Assembly (NCBI GenBank): GCA_900539845.1
Contig: UQDP01000002.1
Span: 124,001 to 188,000, forward strand
Direction of reading: 5' to 3'
Source: an uncultured Oscillospiraceae bacterium
Lineage (GTDB): Bacteria; Bacillota; Clostridia; Oscillospirales; Acutalibacteraceae
DNA: 64,000 bases
How positions within the stretch are numbered: the first letter of the stretch is position 1; each line of letters begins with the position of its first letter. Both the position numbers and the translations under genes were made by a program. Under the pieces are notes generated by a model. That model ran no database searches. It had not been told where the DNA came from and saw only the letters and a program-made list of their open reading frames with translations. Shown piece after piece: positions 56,058 through 64,000 of the stretch.

Positions 56058-58016
56058 ATGGCTGAAAAAGAAAAATTTTATATTACAACTCCTATATACT
56101 ACCCCTCCGGCAATCCGCACATCGGGCACTGCTACACAACCGTTGCCTGCGATTCCATTGCCAGATACAGAAGGCTTCAGGGAAAGGACGTTATGTTCCT
56201 TACGGGAACGGACGAGCATGGTCTTAAAATTGAGCAGAAAGCCGCGGACAAAGGCATCACGCCCAAACAATACGTTGACGAAAAAGTTGCCGTATTCAAA
56301 AAGCTGTGGAATTATATGAATATCAGCTATGACAGATATATCCGCACAACAGATGATTACCACATTGAAACGGTGCAGAAAATATTCAAGGAGCTTTACG
56401 ACCGCGGATATATTTACAAAGGAAAATACACGGGCAAATACTGCACGCCGTGCGAGAGCTTTTGGACGGAAAGCCAGCTTGTTGACGGAAAATGCCCCGA
56501 ATGCGGCAGAGAGGTCATTGACGCCTCCGAAGAAGCATATTTCTTCAAAATGGCGCCGTTTGCGGACAGGATTGAAAAACTGCTCACCGAAACCGACTAT
56601 TTACAGCCCAAAACAAGAGCTGTTGAGCTGGTAAACAATTTCATCAAACCCGGTCTTGAGGATCTTTGCGTTTCAAGAACGTCTTTCACTTGGGGAATTC
56701 CCGTAACCTTTGATGATAAGCATGTGGTTTATGTGTGGATAGACGCGCTTTCAAACTATATAAGCGCGCTCGGCTATCTGAATGATAAATATAATGATTA
56801 CGATAAATACTGGCCGGCGGACGTGCATATGGTTGCAAAAGATATTATGCGTTTCCATGCGATCATCTGGCCGGCAATGCTTATGGCGCTGGAGCTTCCC
56901 CTGCCGAAGCACCTTGCCGTGCATGGATGGATAACCTTTAACGGGCAGAAGATGAGCAAATCGCTCGGCAATGTTGTTGACCCGTTCGTGCTTGGCGAAC
57001 GGTACGGCTGTGACGCCATCAGATACCATATTCTGCGTGAGATGGCGCTCGGCGCTGACAGCTCTTTCTCTAACGAGATCATGATAAACAGAATCAACTC
57101 AGATCTTGCCAACGATCTCGGCAACCTCGTTTCCAGAACCGTTGCGATGGTTGAAAAATACTTTGGCGGCACTCTGCCGGCAGAGAGGGAATCCGAACCG
57201 ATCGATGATGAATTGCTGGGCATGGCTCTGTCACTGAGAGATAAAACCGATCATTATATTGATGAAACACAGCTCAATAATGCTTTGGCAGAGATCTTCA
57301 AGGTCATTTCAAGGGCAAATAAATATATCGATGAGACAACACCTTGGATTCTCGGCAAGGATGAAAGCAAGAAAGCACGCCTTGCAACGGTGCTTTACAA
57401 TCTTCTTGAGACGATCAGAATCAGCACTACTCTGCTCTCCTGCTTTATGCCCTCAACAATGCCTAAGGTTTGGGAGCAGATCGGCGCAGACGAATCCCTG
57501 ATCACATATGAAAACGCCGGGAAGAACGGCGTTCTGCCTGCCGATGTTACGGTCAAGAAAGGACCCGCTCTTTTCCCGAGGATAGATGTGGACAAGGAAA
57601 TTGACGAACTCAACGCGTTGATTCAAAAGCAGATGAAGAAAGCCGAAAAAGAGGCGCAGAGCCACGGTCAGACGGAAGAGGAAAAAACGCCAGAGATCAC
57701 TTTTGATGATTTTTCAAAGGTTGAACTGAAAGCGGCAAAGGTGCTCGAGTGCGAACCCATCAAGAAATCCAAAAAGCTGTTAAAGCTTCAGGTGGATGAC
57801 GGCACTGCCGAAAAAAGGCAGATCGTTTCGGGCATTTCGCAGTGGTATAAACCTGAAGATCTGATAGGCAAAACCGTTATTATCGTTGCGAACCTTAAGC
57901 CTGCCAAGCTCTGCGGCGAGATGAGCTGCGGCATGCTGCTTGCGGCGGATACGCCGGACGGCGGAGTTAAGGTTATGTTTGCCGACGGGCTTGAACCGGG
58001 TATGCGCCTGAGGTAA
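56058..58016 (+). CDS. metG: Methionine--tRNA ligase
   Basis: This class I synthetase, 652 residues, has the HIGH motif in GNPHIGHCYTT and a zinc knuckle (CTPCESFWTE, then CPECGRE). KMSKSLGNVVDPF comes next, then an anticodon-binding helical domain and a C-terminal tRNA-binding OB domain (from about residue 545: ITFDDFSKVELKAAKVLECEPI). The zinc pattern with one knuckle and the fused OB domain is common in Firmicutes. The start follows AAAGGAGACAAAAAGA. No T-box leader is present in the 19-base gap upstream. Confidence 0.96.
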   Translation: MAEKEKFYITTPIYYPSGNPHIGHCYTTVACDSIARYRRLQGKDVMFLTGTDEHGLKIEQKAADKGITPKQYVDEKVAVFKKLWNYMNISYDRYIRTTDDYHIETVQKIFKELYDRGYIYKGKYTGKYCTPCESFWTESQLVDGKCPECGREVIDASEEAYFFKMAPFADRIEKLLTETDYLQPKTRAVELVNNFIKPGLEDLCVSRTSFTWGIPVTFDDKHVVYVWIDALSNYISALGYLNDKYNDYDKYWPADVHMVAKDIMRFHAIIWPAMLMALELPLPKHLAVHGWITFNGQKMSKSLGNVVDPFVLGERYGCDAIRYHILREMALGADSSFSNEIMINRINSDLANDLGNLVSRTVAMVEKYFGGTLPAERESEPIDDELLGMALSLRDKTDHYIDETQLNNALAEIFKVISRANKYIDETTPWILGKDESKKARLATVLYNLLETIRISTTLLSCFMPSTMPKVWEQIGADESLITYENAGKNGVLPADVTVKKGPALFPRIDVDKEIDELNALIQKQMKKAEKEAQSHGQTEEEKTPEITFDDFSKVELKAAKVLECEPIKKSKKLLKLQVDDGTAEKRQIVSGISQWYKPEDLIGKTVIIVANLKPAKLCGEMSCGMLLAADTPDGGVKVMFADGLEPGMRLR

Positions 58017-58024
58017 AAGCAAGA

Positions 58025-58789
58025 ATGTATCAAAATATATTTGACACGCACAGCCATTACGATGACGAACAGTTCAATGACGACAGAGACAGTCTTTTGA
58101 CTGCCCTGCCGTCACGCGGCGTTATTGCTGCCGTGAGCTGCGGGTGTGATCTGAATTCCACCGAAACGAACAAAAAGCTTGCCGAAAAATATGAGTATAT
58201 TTATTTCGCGGCGGGCTTTCACCCTGAAAATTTAGAGGGCTTTTCCATTGACGATCTGGAAAAAATAAAAAAATATGCAAGACATGAAAAATGCGTTGCA
58301 ATCGGTGAAATCGGGCTGGATTATCACTGGATGGCTTCACCGAAAGAGACGCAGAAAGAATTTTTTGCCGCGCAGTGCGAGCTAGCAAACGAGCTTGACA
58401 TGCCTGTTATCGTGCATGACCGAGAAGCCCACGCTGACACGCTTGATATTCTGAAAGAATACAGGCCCAAAGGGGTGCTGCACTGCTTTTCCGGCTCCGC
58501 TGAAACAGCTAAGGAAATCGTAAAAATGGGAATGTATATCGGCTTGAACGGCGTTGCTACCTTTAAGAACGCGCGCAAGAGCATAGAAGCGGCAAAAGCT
58601 GTTCCAATTGAGCGCCTTGTGCTTGAAACGGACTGCCCTTATCTTGCGCCCGTGCCGCACCGCGGGAAGAGAAACGACAGCAGTTTCATTCCCTTTATTG
58701 CCGAAAGGCTGGGTGAAGAACTCGGCTTATCCGCACAGGAACTGCTGGATATCACCGCCCAAAACGCAAAAAGACTCTATGAACTATAA
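58025..58789 (+). CDS. tatD: TatD family metal-dependent hydrolase
   Basis: The 254-residue TIM-barrel hydrolase has FDTHSHYDDEQF (HxH metal site), GEIGLDYHW, PVIVHDREAHADTLDIL, LHCFSGSAE and LETDCPYLAPVPHRGK, all the TatD ligand blocks. Family members act as DNases or D-amino-acyl hydrolases. It is 8 bases after metG, an arrangement common in Firmicutes, and is followed by a strong terminator. Confidence 0.95.
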   Translation: MYQNIFDTHSHYDDEQFNDDRDSLLTALPSRGVIAAVSCGCDLNSTETNKKLAEKYEYIYFAAGFHPENLEGFSIDDLEKIKKYARHEKCVAIGEIGLDYHWMASPKETQKEFFAAQCELANELDMPVIVHDREAHADTLDILKEYRPKGVLHCFSGSAETAKEIVKMGMYIGLNGVATFKNARKSIEAAKAVPIERLVLETDCPYLAPVPHRGKRNDSSFIPFIAERLGEELGLSAQELLDITAQNAKRLYEL

Positions 58790-58806
58790 TATCCAATACC
58801 ATGACA

Positions 58807-58843
58807 AACGCCGGCGTACTTTATAGTACACCGGCGTTTATTT
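58807..58843 (+). terminator. Terminator of the nagB-metG-tatD unit
   Basis: A 14-bp stem with one G-T pair (58807-58820 with 58825-58838, loop TTAT) is followed by a TTTATTT tail. Confidence 0.85.
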
Positions 58844-58916
58844 AATGATATCAATGACCTCAAGATCACCGTCAACATAAAAACAGAGTATCTGCTATCA
58901 TCCGCTGAAAACTTAA

Positions 58917-58951
58917 AAGCTCCTCCGAAAACTCGGAGGAGCTTGTTTTTT
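58917..58951. terminator. Bidirectional terminator after the GtrA-like gene
   Basis: A perfect 12-bp stem (58917-58928 with 58933-58944, 4-base loop). On the plus strand it is followed by GTTTTTTGG and on the minus strand by TTAAGTTTTC. Confidence 0.8.
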
Positions 58952-58956
58952 GGCAA

Positions 58957-59625
58957 TTATTCGGCTGCAGCTTCTTCTGCTGCCTCTGCGGCCTTATCCT
59001 CTTTCTTCTCTTTCAGAAGAACGAATTTTTCCATCGGGAACAGGACGAGCATCTGAACAAGACCTGCCGCAAGGCTTGCGATCGTTCTTGCGAGCGCCTG
59101 AAGCCAAGCCCAGTCAACCTTTGCAATAATACCTACGATCCAGCCCTGAAGCCAAGTTGAAAACAGAATAAGCGCGATCATAAGTACAATATAGATCGCG
59201 AAGTTATACCACGGAGCGTCGGATTTAAAGGTGGTCTTTTTATTCTGATAAAAGCCATAAATATTCGCGATTAGATTGGAAAGGAAAAACGGAAGAAGAT
59301 ATCCCCATGTTACAACGCCGCCGACAACAACGCCGTTTTCAATCGTACCGCCCACAACATATTTGCCGATTTGCTCTATACCTTCGGCAGTGGTGGCGTC
59401 AAAAATGGTGTTCGGAGAAAATATGCTCTGAAGAAACGCCGGAAGCGTTGCCGTAACCCCGTCAAAAATAAGCGGAAGCACATTTGCAAGAACAAGCTGG
59501 ATAATGGTTACAAGACCTGAAACCACAAGGAATTTCAGGATCTGCCAAAGGGTCTTCATAAACGATCCTTTTTCCTCCGCGGCATTATCTATTCCGCTGA
59601 GGCTGAATTTCTTTTTGTCTGCCAT
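58957..59625 (-). CDS. GtrA-like polytopic membrane protein
   Basis: The 222-residue protein has four main hydrophobic segments (FLVVSGLVTIIQLVLANVLPLI, LLPFFLSNLIANIYGFYQNKKTTF, FAIYIVLMIALILFSTW, and ARTIASLAAGLVQMLVLF). The NLIANIYGFYQNKKTTFKSD stretch is the mark of GtrA-like proteins, which are thought to move lipid-linked sugars or recruit glycosyltransferases. It has an Ala/Glu-rich C-terminal tail. The start follows TTTAAGGAGTAGAATTT, behind its own promoter. No glycosyltransferase is adjacent. Confidence 0.7.
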   Translation of the reverse strand: MADKKKFSLSGIDNAAEEKGSFMKTLWQILKFLVVSGLVTIIQLVLANVLPLIFDGVTATLPAFLQSIFSPNTIFDATTAEGIEQIGKYVVGGTIENGVVVGGVVTWGYLLPFFLSNLIANIYGFYQNKKTTFKSDAPWYNFAIYIVLMIALILFSTWLQGWIVGIIAKVDWAWLQALARTIASLAAGLVQMLVLFPMEKFVLLKEKKEDKAAEAAEEAAAE

Positions 59626-59687
59626 AAATTCTACTCCTTAAATAAAATAACGTTTACTGTTTACACGCAAGCGTTTTTGTCTATTTA

Positions 59688-59716
59688 AGTATATCAAATA
59701 GTAAGCCTCCATGCAA
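59688..59716 (-). promoter_or_regulatory. Sigma-A promoter of the GtrA-like gene
   Basis: On the minus strand TTGCAT (59711-59716), a 17-base spacer and TATACT (59688-59693), with TGA before the -10 (extended -10). Confidence 0.65.
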
Positions 59717-59744
59717 GAGAAAAAATTTATAATTATTTAATAAT

Positions 59745-61415
59745 TTAAAGCAAAAGCGGCAGAATTCCCGATATCGCTCCTATGATTGCAACAATTGCCC
59801 AGACAACCAACGCAATCGCACCGGCAACAATTGCAACAATCAGTATAACTGCCAAGATAAGTAAAGACAGGATCAGCAGACCTTTTTTGCTCTTTTTAAC
59901 AGGGTCGATAAAATCTCTTCTCTTATCTTCAAGCTGCGGCGCGTTTTTGGGATCATCATACACCGGGAATATCGGCAGAGTTGCCTTTGCGTCACAATAA
60001 CCGGGATTCCAAAGCAGCGGCTCTACAAGGCTGCGCACACTTGTTGCGCCTTTAAGGAATTTTCCGATATTAAGATGAATTGTGTCAAGGAAAGAATCAA
60101 TCACATTCAGACAAGCGCAGGTCAGCTTATATTCGCGGGTTTCAGGGCCGTAAGGCGAATCGCCGCAGTAAAGATTCTGAACCAGCTCAAGAATGAAATC
60201 AACCACTCTGTTATCGGCAATGTCAGCAATATCTTCTTTTTTAAGCCCGGATTCCTTTTTACAGATCTTCCACACCTTTTTAAAGGTAAGCTTATTCAGG
60301 AATTTGCCGATCGGTTTGATGATCCATGCCAATTTCCTGACCTTTTCACCGGGTATGGAAAAAGCGGGAGTCATTTCTGCCAGGCGGTCTATATCATTGC
60401 CCATTGCCCATATGACTTCGGATATCATACCGAAGAAAAAGCCTTTCATATATTCATCGAACGGCTTTCCGCCGGTGTCAAGCCCCGGCACATCTCGGAT
60501 GACCGTGGTAGCCACATCTATTTCGGCGTTTTTCGGATCAAATGTTATCGTTCGCATCGTGGGAGGGCAGCCGATTACGGCGCCGCAGGCAACATCGTAG
60601 AACACATTTCCTTTTTTGCTGATCACATAGCTGATATCATGAACATGCGTGTGCCCCGTGAGCATACAATGCAGACCGGCATCCGCGAAGATCTCTCTGG
60701 TTGTTTCATGATTTCGCTGCATATCGCCCTTTCCGATGATGGCATAAAAAGGTGAAGGCGCAATCATCGGGTGATGGGTCATTGCAATAACGTACTGGTC
60801 GTTATCACGGGCATCCTTAAGCTGCTCAAGTATCCAGTTCATGCAGTCATCCGAAAAGCCTGAACCGCGCTCGCCCTCCGGCTTATAATTCGTGTCATCA
60901 TTCAGCGCAAAAAGGCGGTATCCGGGCGCAAGCTGAACAACATAGCTCATAGATTCCTTATGGCATGATATTGCCTCATTCGGCCCGAATTCGTAATACA
61001 TATCCCAAAGATCATGCCTGTCCTCAACAGCCGGAACCTTTATGGTCTTATCGCCCACATAACCGTCTGTAACGCCGCCGTCACGGTAATCATGTGTTGC
61101 CGTGATAACATAAACCCGTTTTCCGCGGCTTTTCAGATCACGCAGCATCCGTATAAATTCCGCATGGGAATCCAACTCGCCGTTATGCGTTGTGTCGCCG
61201 GAAAGAAGAACGATATCCGTTGACGCATCCTCGCACAGCAGATCGAATGCTGCTTTTAAAACGAGATCGCTGTCCTTGATCACGATCTGTGATTTAGACT
61301 CGGCGTTTTCATATGCTTTTCCGGACTCACCCACCTTATGCGAATAATAATGCGTATCGGTGATTACCTGAATTTTAAGCGGAGCGTTATTGCTGCCGCT
61401 TATTCCGTTTGCCAT
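59745..61415 (-). CDS. Metallophosphoesterase with C-terminal membrane hairpin
   Basis: The 556-residue protein has a calcineurin-like core in the first 300 residues: VITDTHYY, LLSGDTTHNGE, VITATHDYRDGG, AMTHHPM and LTGHTHVHD. The third block usually reads GNHD/E; here the Asn metal ligand position is Thr (ATHD). The last about 45 residues are hydrophobic (LLILSLLILAVILIVAIVAGAIALVVWAIVAIIGAI), enough for two helices, so it is membrane-bound. There is no N-terminal signal peptide, so the enzyme domain probably stays inside. The start follows TTTAGGAGGTAAAAATTT. It lies 31 bases after the glycosidase gene. Confidence 0.85.
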   Translation of the reverse strand: MANGISGSNNAPLKIQVITDTHYYSHKVGESGKAYENAESKSQIVIKDSDLVLKAAFDLLCEDASTDIVLLSGDTTHNGELDSHAEFIRMLRDLKSRGKRVYVITATHDYRDGGVTDGYVGDKTIKVPAVEDRHDLWDMYYEFGPNEAISCHKESMSYVVQLAPGYRLFALNDDTNYKPEGERGSGFSDDCMNWILEQLKDARDNDQYVIAMTHHPMIAPSPFYAIIGKGDMQRNHETTREIFADAGLHCMLTGHTHVHDISYVISKKGNVFYDVACGAVIGCPPTMRTITFDPKNAEIDVATTVIRDVPGLDTGGKPFDEYMKGFFFGMISEVIWAMGNDIDRLAEMTPAFSIPGEKVRKLAWIIKPIGKFLNKLTFKKVWKICKKESGLKKEDIADIADNRVVDFILELVQNLYCGDSPYGPETREYKLTCACLNVIDSFLDTIHLNIGKFLKGATSVRSLVEPLLWNPGYCDAKATLPIFPVYDDPKNAPQLEDKRRDFIDPVKKSKKGLLILSLLILAVILIVAIVAGAIALVVWAIVAIIGAISGILPLLL

Positions 61416-61446
61416 AAATTTTTACCTCCTAAACAATATTTATGAA

Positions 61447-64000
61447 TCAAGCACGCGGTGCTATACTGATCTCTCCCGCTTTCACATCGCCGCCGAGAGT
61501 GATTTCTATGATTCCTTTATCCCTCTCGTTAAAAACGATGCTTTCCCCGTTCAGCAGCACAGAATAATCATACTGATCGGACAGGCATACCAGAATGGTA
61601 TAATTTGCGCTGCCGCCGAAATATTTAAAAGATATTTCGGCTGTTTTTTCTGTTGCCGACTGTTTATCGGTCCACAAATCAAAGCCGCTTGTAACCGTGC
61701 CCGGTTTATAATAGGCATTTGCCCAAACACATATGGGCGCCGAAAGCCCGCCGAAATTATGGAACCAGCCGCCGCGCTGAGTTTCAATGCCGAAGCACTC
61801 ATAGGTATAATAGGAAAAATCGGTTTCCTTTTTCCACATATCGAGCGCCCTTTTCGCTATATCGAAGGCAAAATCGGACTCGCCCAGATCAAACATTGTT
61901 TTCCACAAAAACCACTGATGCGCCATCCAGACATTGCCGTTCCAATAGCCGTCGTCGAAATAATAAGAGGCGCTCATATCCACAGCGGATATACCGCTTT
62001 TGCTCCACATTTCATTCGGATTTTTAATATGCCCAAGCAGCCTTTCCACTCTGTTTGACGGAACAGCTCCCGCAACGAGCGGATAAACGCCGTCCATACC
62101 CTTATTCATATTTTCGCCCTGCTCATTTCTTAAAAACGCACAGGCTTTTTTATCTTCATCATAAACCGTGTAGGAATAGTACCCCGCTTTCTCATCCCAA
62201 GCAATGGCGTTAAGCGCTGCGGTAGATCTGTCAATATCCTGCTGCAGACGCTCCGCGTCCTCTTCTCTGCCGAGAGCGAGTGCCGCCATTTTCATGATCT
62301 TTGCTGCCCGAATGATATGTGAGGTCGAAATGCAGGGGCAGATTCTATCCATCATCTGCCTGTCTATCATATACACCTGAGCCGGATAATCATCCATCCC
62401 GGAGCAGGAATACCAGTAATCATATGTAGTGAGAAGACCGTTTTTGAACTTCGCGGTCGTTGAGCCGTTCTCACCTGCAAGGAAACGGTAATAGCGCATC
62501 ATCTTGTCATACAGCGCGAGCAGAGGCTTTTTATCATCTGCCCTTTTCAGCATTTCAAGATACTGCGCGAACTGCGTGGGCACTAGACTGCCATGGAGCA
62601 GGAAAGCGAAATCTTTATTATCCTCGTCCGAAAGATACGTTTCCAAAATGTACTTAGCCTTTTCGGGACTGAATTCCAGCACGCCCACTCCTATAACGCC
62701 GCTGTCCCAGGTATAAAAGCTGTCCCATCTTTTTCCCGGTGTGAAATGAATAACATTTTCTCCGTGCTTGTATACGGGATAGACCACATTCGTCAGCAGA
62801 GTGGATTTCAGTATTTCAGTGGACAGAGTATATTTTTTGCCCGCTTCATTCAGTCCGTTATCCTCTTCTGCCGAAGCGGCTGTGTATATCTTTTCATATT
62901 CTTCATCCGAAAGCGGCTCAAAAGCGTTTTCGGAGACCACCATATATTCCGTATGAGATGAATGGGGATTTATAAATATGGATTTCACAAGGGCGTTGTG
63001 AAAAAATCCCTCATCGCTCTTTTTTTTCGAAAAGCTTTCAGAAAAAGTGCGTGTCAGTTCATCGTATGTATGGTCGCCGTTTGAAAGGCGGTTTGGAAGC
63101 GCATCTTCAAGGCAGCCGGATTCAAGTGTTCTCTCCCTTGTTCGCTCATTATTTGTAAGAACATAGAAAGTCTCGCCGTTTTCCGGATAAGTAAGCTTGA
63201 TCCGCCTGCCCCTGCCGCATTTCTCGGACATGATCTGAGGAACAAAACCATGCTTTTCAATGCGGGCGGAAATCTCGCTCTCTTGCCCTTTTTCGGTTAT
63301 AACGAGCACATCAAGCTCCACACCGCCTTTACCGAGGCTTTCAAAATAGAGATCTTCCTTTTTACCGATATCAAAAGAAATAAAGGAAAGCGTATCGCTC
63401 TGCGGAAACTCGATTTTATTTCCGTTTAAAAGGAACTCGGCAGGCTGTGAAGTCGCGCTCCTATACCTGACAGTCAGCACGGGATCTTCAAAACGGCTCA
63501 GGTCGGTTTTGTAAGAAACGGAGTCACCCTTTTCGCATCCGAAAGGTTTTAAGCCGAGTGCCGGAACGTGATAGTTTTCACATCTGTCTCCCAAACCGAA
63601 ACTCATGTGAAAGCGGTAATCCGAAAACTGACCCTTTGCCATCCCGTCCGGGTTTTCAGTATCCCAAGGGCGGGGATTTGCATATTTATATTCACTGTAA
63701 TCATTTGCCTCTATAACGACAGCGTTTTCCGGCACATCCAGTTTGCAGTAAAACGGTTTTGGATATTCCATCGCGGAATACGCATTTAAAATGCAGTTTT
63801 GCTTCAGATCGGTATGATTCACGAATTCGCAGCGCATAAGATATGCCGAGCTGCTGATTCTTGAAAAGGACACATCGCAGTAGATCATATCCTTCCACAA
63901 AAGTTCATAACGGTAGGAATAAAATGAATAATCCCCCTTGCAGTGCCAAAGATGATAATTACTAGGAAACGTAACATTCGGCACGGGCACAGAGGAATTC
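61447..64000 (-). CDS. GH63/MGH1-like glycoside hydrolase, 5' part outside the window
   Basis: At least 850 residues are visible. The C-terminal part has an (alpha/alpha)6 toroid of the GH63/trehalase-like group: KRWDSFYTWDSGVIGVGVLEFSP, DDYPAQVYMID, SYYFDDGYWNGNVWMAHQWF (catalytic-type Asp region) and TYECFGIETQRGGWFHNFGGL. The N-terminal half is a beta-rich domain. A GTG lies near the edge (63990), but the frame stays open to the end, so the true start is probably outside. No signal peptide is visible. It may cleave an alpha-glucosidic or mannosidic bond; the substrate is unknown. Confidence 0.8.
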   Translation of the reverse strand, partial: NSSVPVPNVTFPSNYHLWHCKGDYSFYSYRYELLWKDMIYCDVSFSRISSSAYLMRCEFVNHTDLKQNCILNAYSAMEYPKPFYCKLDVPENAVVIEANDYSEYKYANPRPWDTENPDGMAKGQFSDYRFHMSFGLGDRCENYHVPALGLKPFGCEKGDSVSYKTDLSRFEDPVLTVRYRSATSQPAEFLLNGNKIEFPQSDTLSFISFDIGKKEDLYFESLGKGGVELDVLVITEKGQESEISARIEKHGFVPQIMSEKCGRGRRIKLTYPENGETFYVLTNNERTRERTLESGCLEDALPNRLSNGDHTYDELTRTFSESFSKKKSDEGFFHNALVKSIFINPHSSHTEYMVVSENAFEPLSDEEYEKIYTAASAEEDNGLNEAGKKYTLSTEILKSTLLTNVVYPVYKHGENVIHFTPGKRWDSFYTWDSGVIGVGVLEFSPEKAKYILETYLSDEDNKDFAFLLHGSLVPTQFAQYLEMLKRADDKKPLLALYDKMMRYYRFLAGENGSTTAKFKNGLLTTYDYWYSCSGMDDYPAQVYMIDRQMMDRICPCISTSHIIRAAKIMKMAALALGREEDAERLQQDIDRSTAALNAIAWDEKAGYYSYTVYDEDKKACAFLRNEQGENMNKGMDGVYPLVAGAVPSNRVERLLGHIKNPNEMWSKSGISAVDMSASYYFDDGYWNGNVWMAHQWFLWKTMFDLGESDFAFDIAKRALDMWKKETDFSYYTYECFGIETQRGGWFHNFGGLSAPICVWANAYYKPGTVTSGFDLWTDKQSATEKTAEISFKYFGGSANYTILVCLSDQYDYSVLLNGESIVFNERDKGIIEITLGGDVKAGEISIAPRA

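Noticed and set aside
63995..64000. GAATTC at the window end as a cloning-site artefact
   Set aside because: The coding frame of the glycosidase runs through it without a break, and a 6-base site occurs by chance; there is nothing to support an artefact.

Overview
This window looks like chromosomal DNA from an anaerobic, low-to-mid GC Gram-positive bacterium of the class Clostridia, most likely a Ruminococcaceae/Oscillospirales-type gut organism. That assignment is inferred from gene content: a complete Rnf complex, a two-iron superoxide reductase next to a flavin reductase-rubredoxin fusion, an archaeal-type (type 3) ProRS, group II ECF transport genes with CobO, an LPxTG surface protein, strong AGGAGG ribosome sites and TTGACA/TATAAT promoters. 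No rRNA, tRNA, CRISPR array, prophage or intact insertion sequence was found. Almost all DNA is coding.

Layout. 58-5615 (minus): the end of an exopolysaccharide/capsule operon, with an HpcH-type aldolase, a priming sugar transferase, two GT4 glycosyltransferases, a propeller-type protein and a DUF6625 protein. 5796-8685: two plus-strand hydrolases, then divergent superoxide reductase and Hrb oxidative-defence genes. 8802-17084 (minus): rnfCDGEAB, then apbE, a NusG-domain-II gene, a Gx transporter gene, a gamma carbonic anhydrase and a GNAT acetyltransferase. 17246-17520: a 275-bp element bounded by inverted repeats. 17639-19430: a lipoprotein and a HAD phosphatase fused to a DUF523/TudS domain. 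19485-25665 (minus): the F1Fo ATP synthase operon, in which delta and alpha are one 672-codon gene. 25874-28741 (plus): proS, galE and a small membrane protein. 28943-32290 (minus): a large LPNTG surface protein. 32714-39860 (minus): recD2, mreB, cobO, ecfT, ecfA (double ATPase), an ECF S component and a small membrane protein. 40128-52284 (minus): rpoB, rpoC, rpsL, rpsG, fusA, tuf. 52657-58789 (plus): a peptide-type binding lipoprotein, VanZ, nagB, a membrane-anchored protein, metG and tatD. 58957-64000 (minus): a GtrA-like protein, a membrane-tailed phosphoesterase and a GH63-like glycosidase cut by the window edge.

How the parts fit: Rnf couples ferredoxin oxidation to NAD reduction and pumps ions, ApbE attaches FMN to RnfG and RnfD, and the ATP synthase uses the resulting gradient. 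The c subunit lacks two of the usual sodium ligands, so protons are the more likely coupling ion. The most unusual items are the delta-alpha ATP synthase fusion with no visible internal start for free alpha, the HAD-TudS fusion, a four-cysteine tail on RnfE, and the inverted-repeat element upstream of rnfC. Most CDS starts were moved from the longest open frame to a start with a good ribosome site; these choices are noted per gene.
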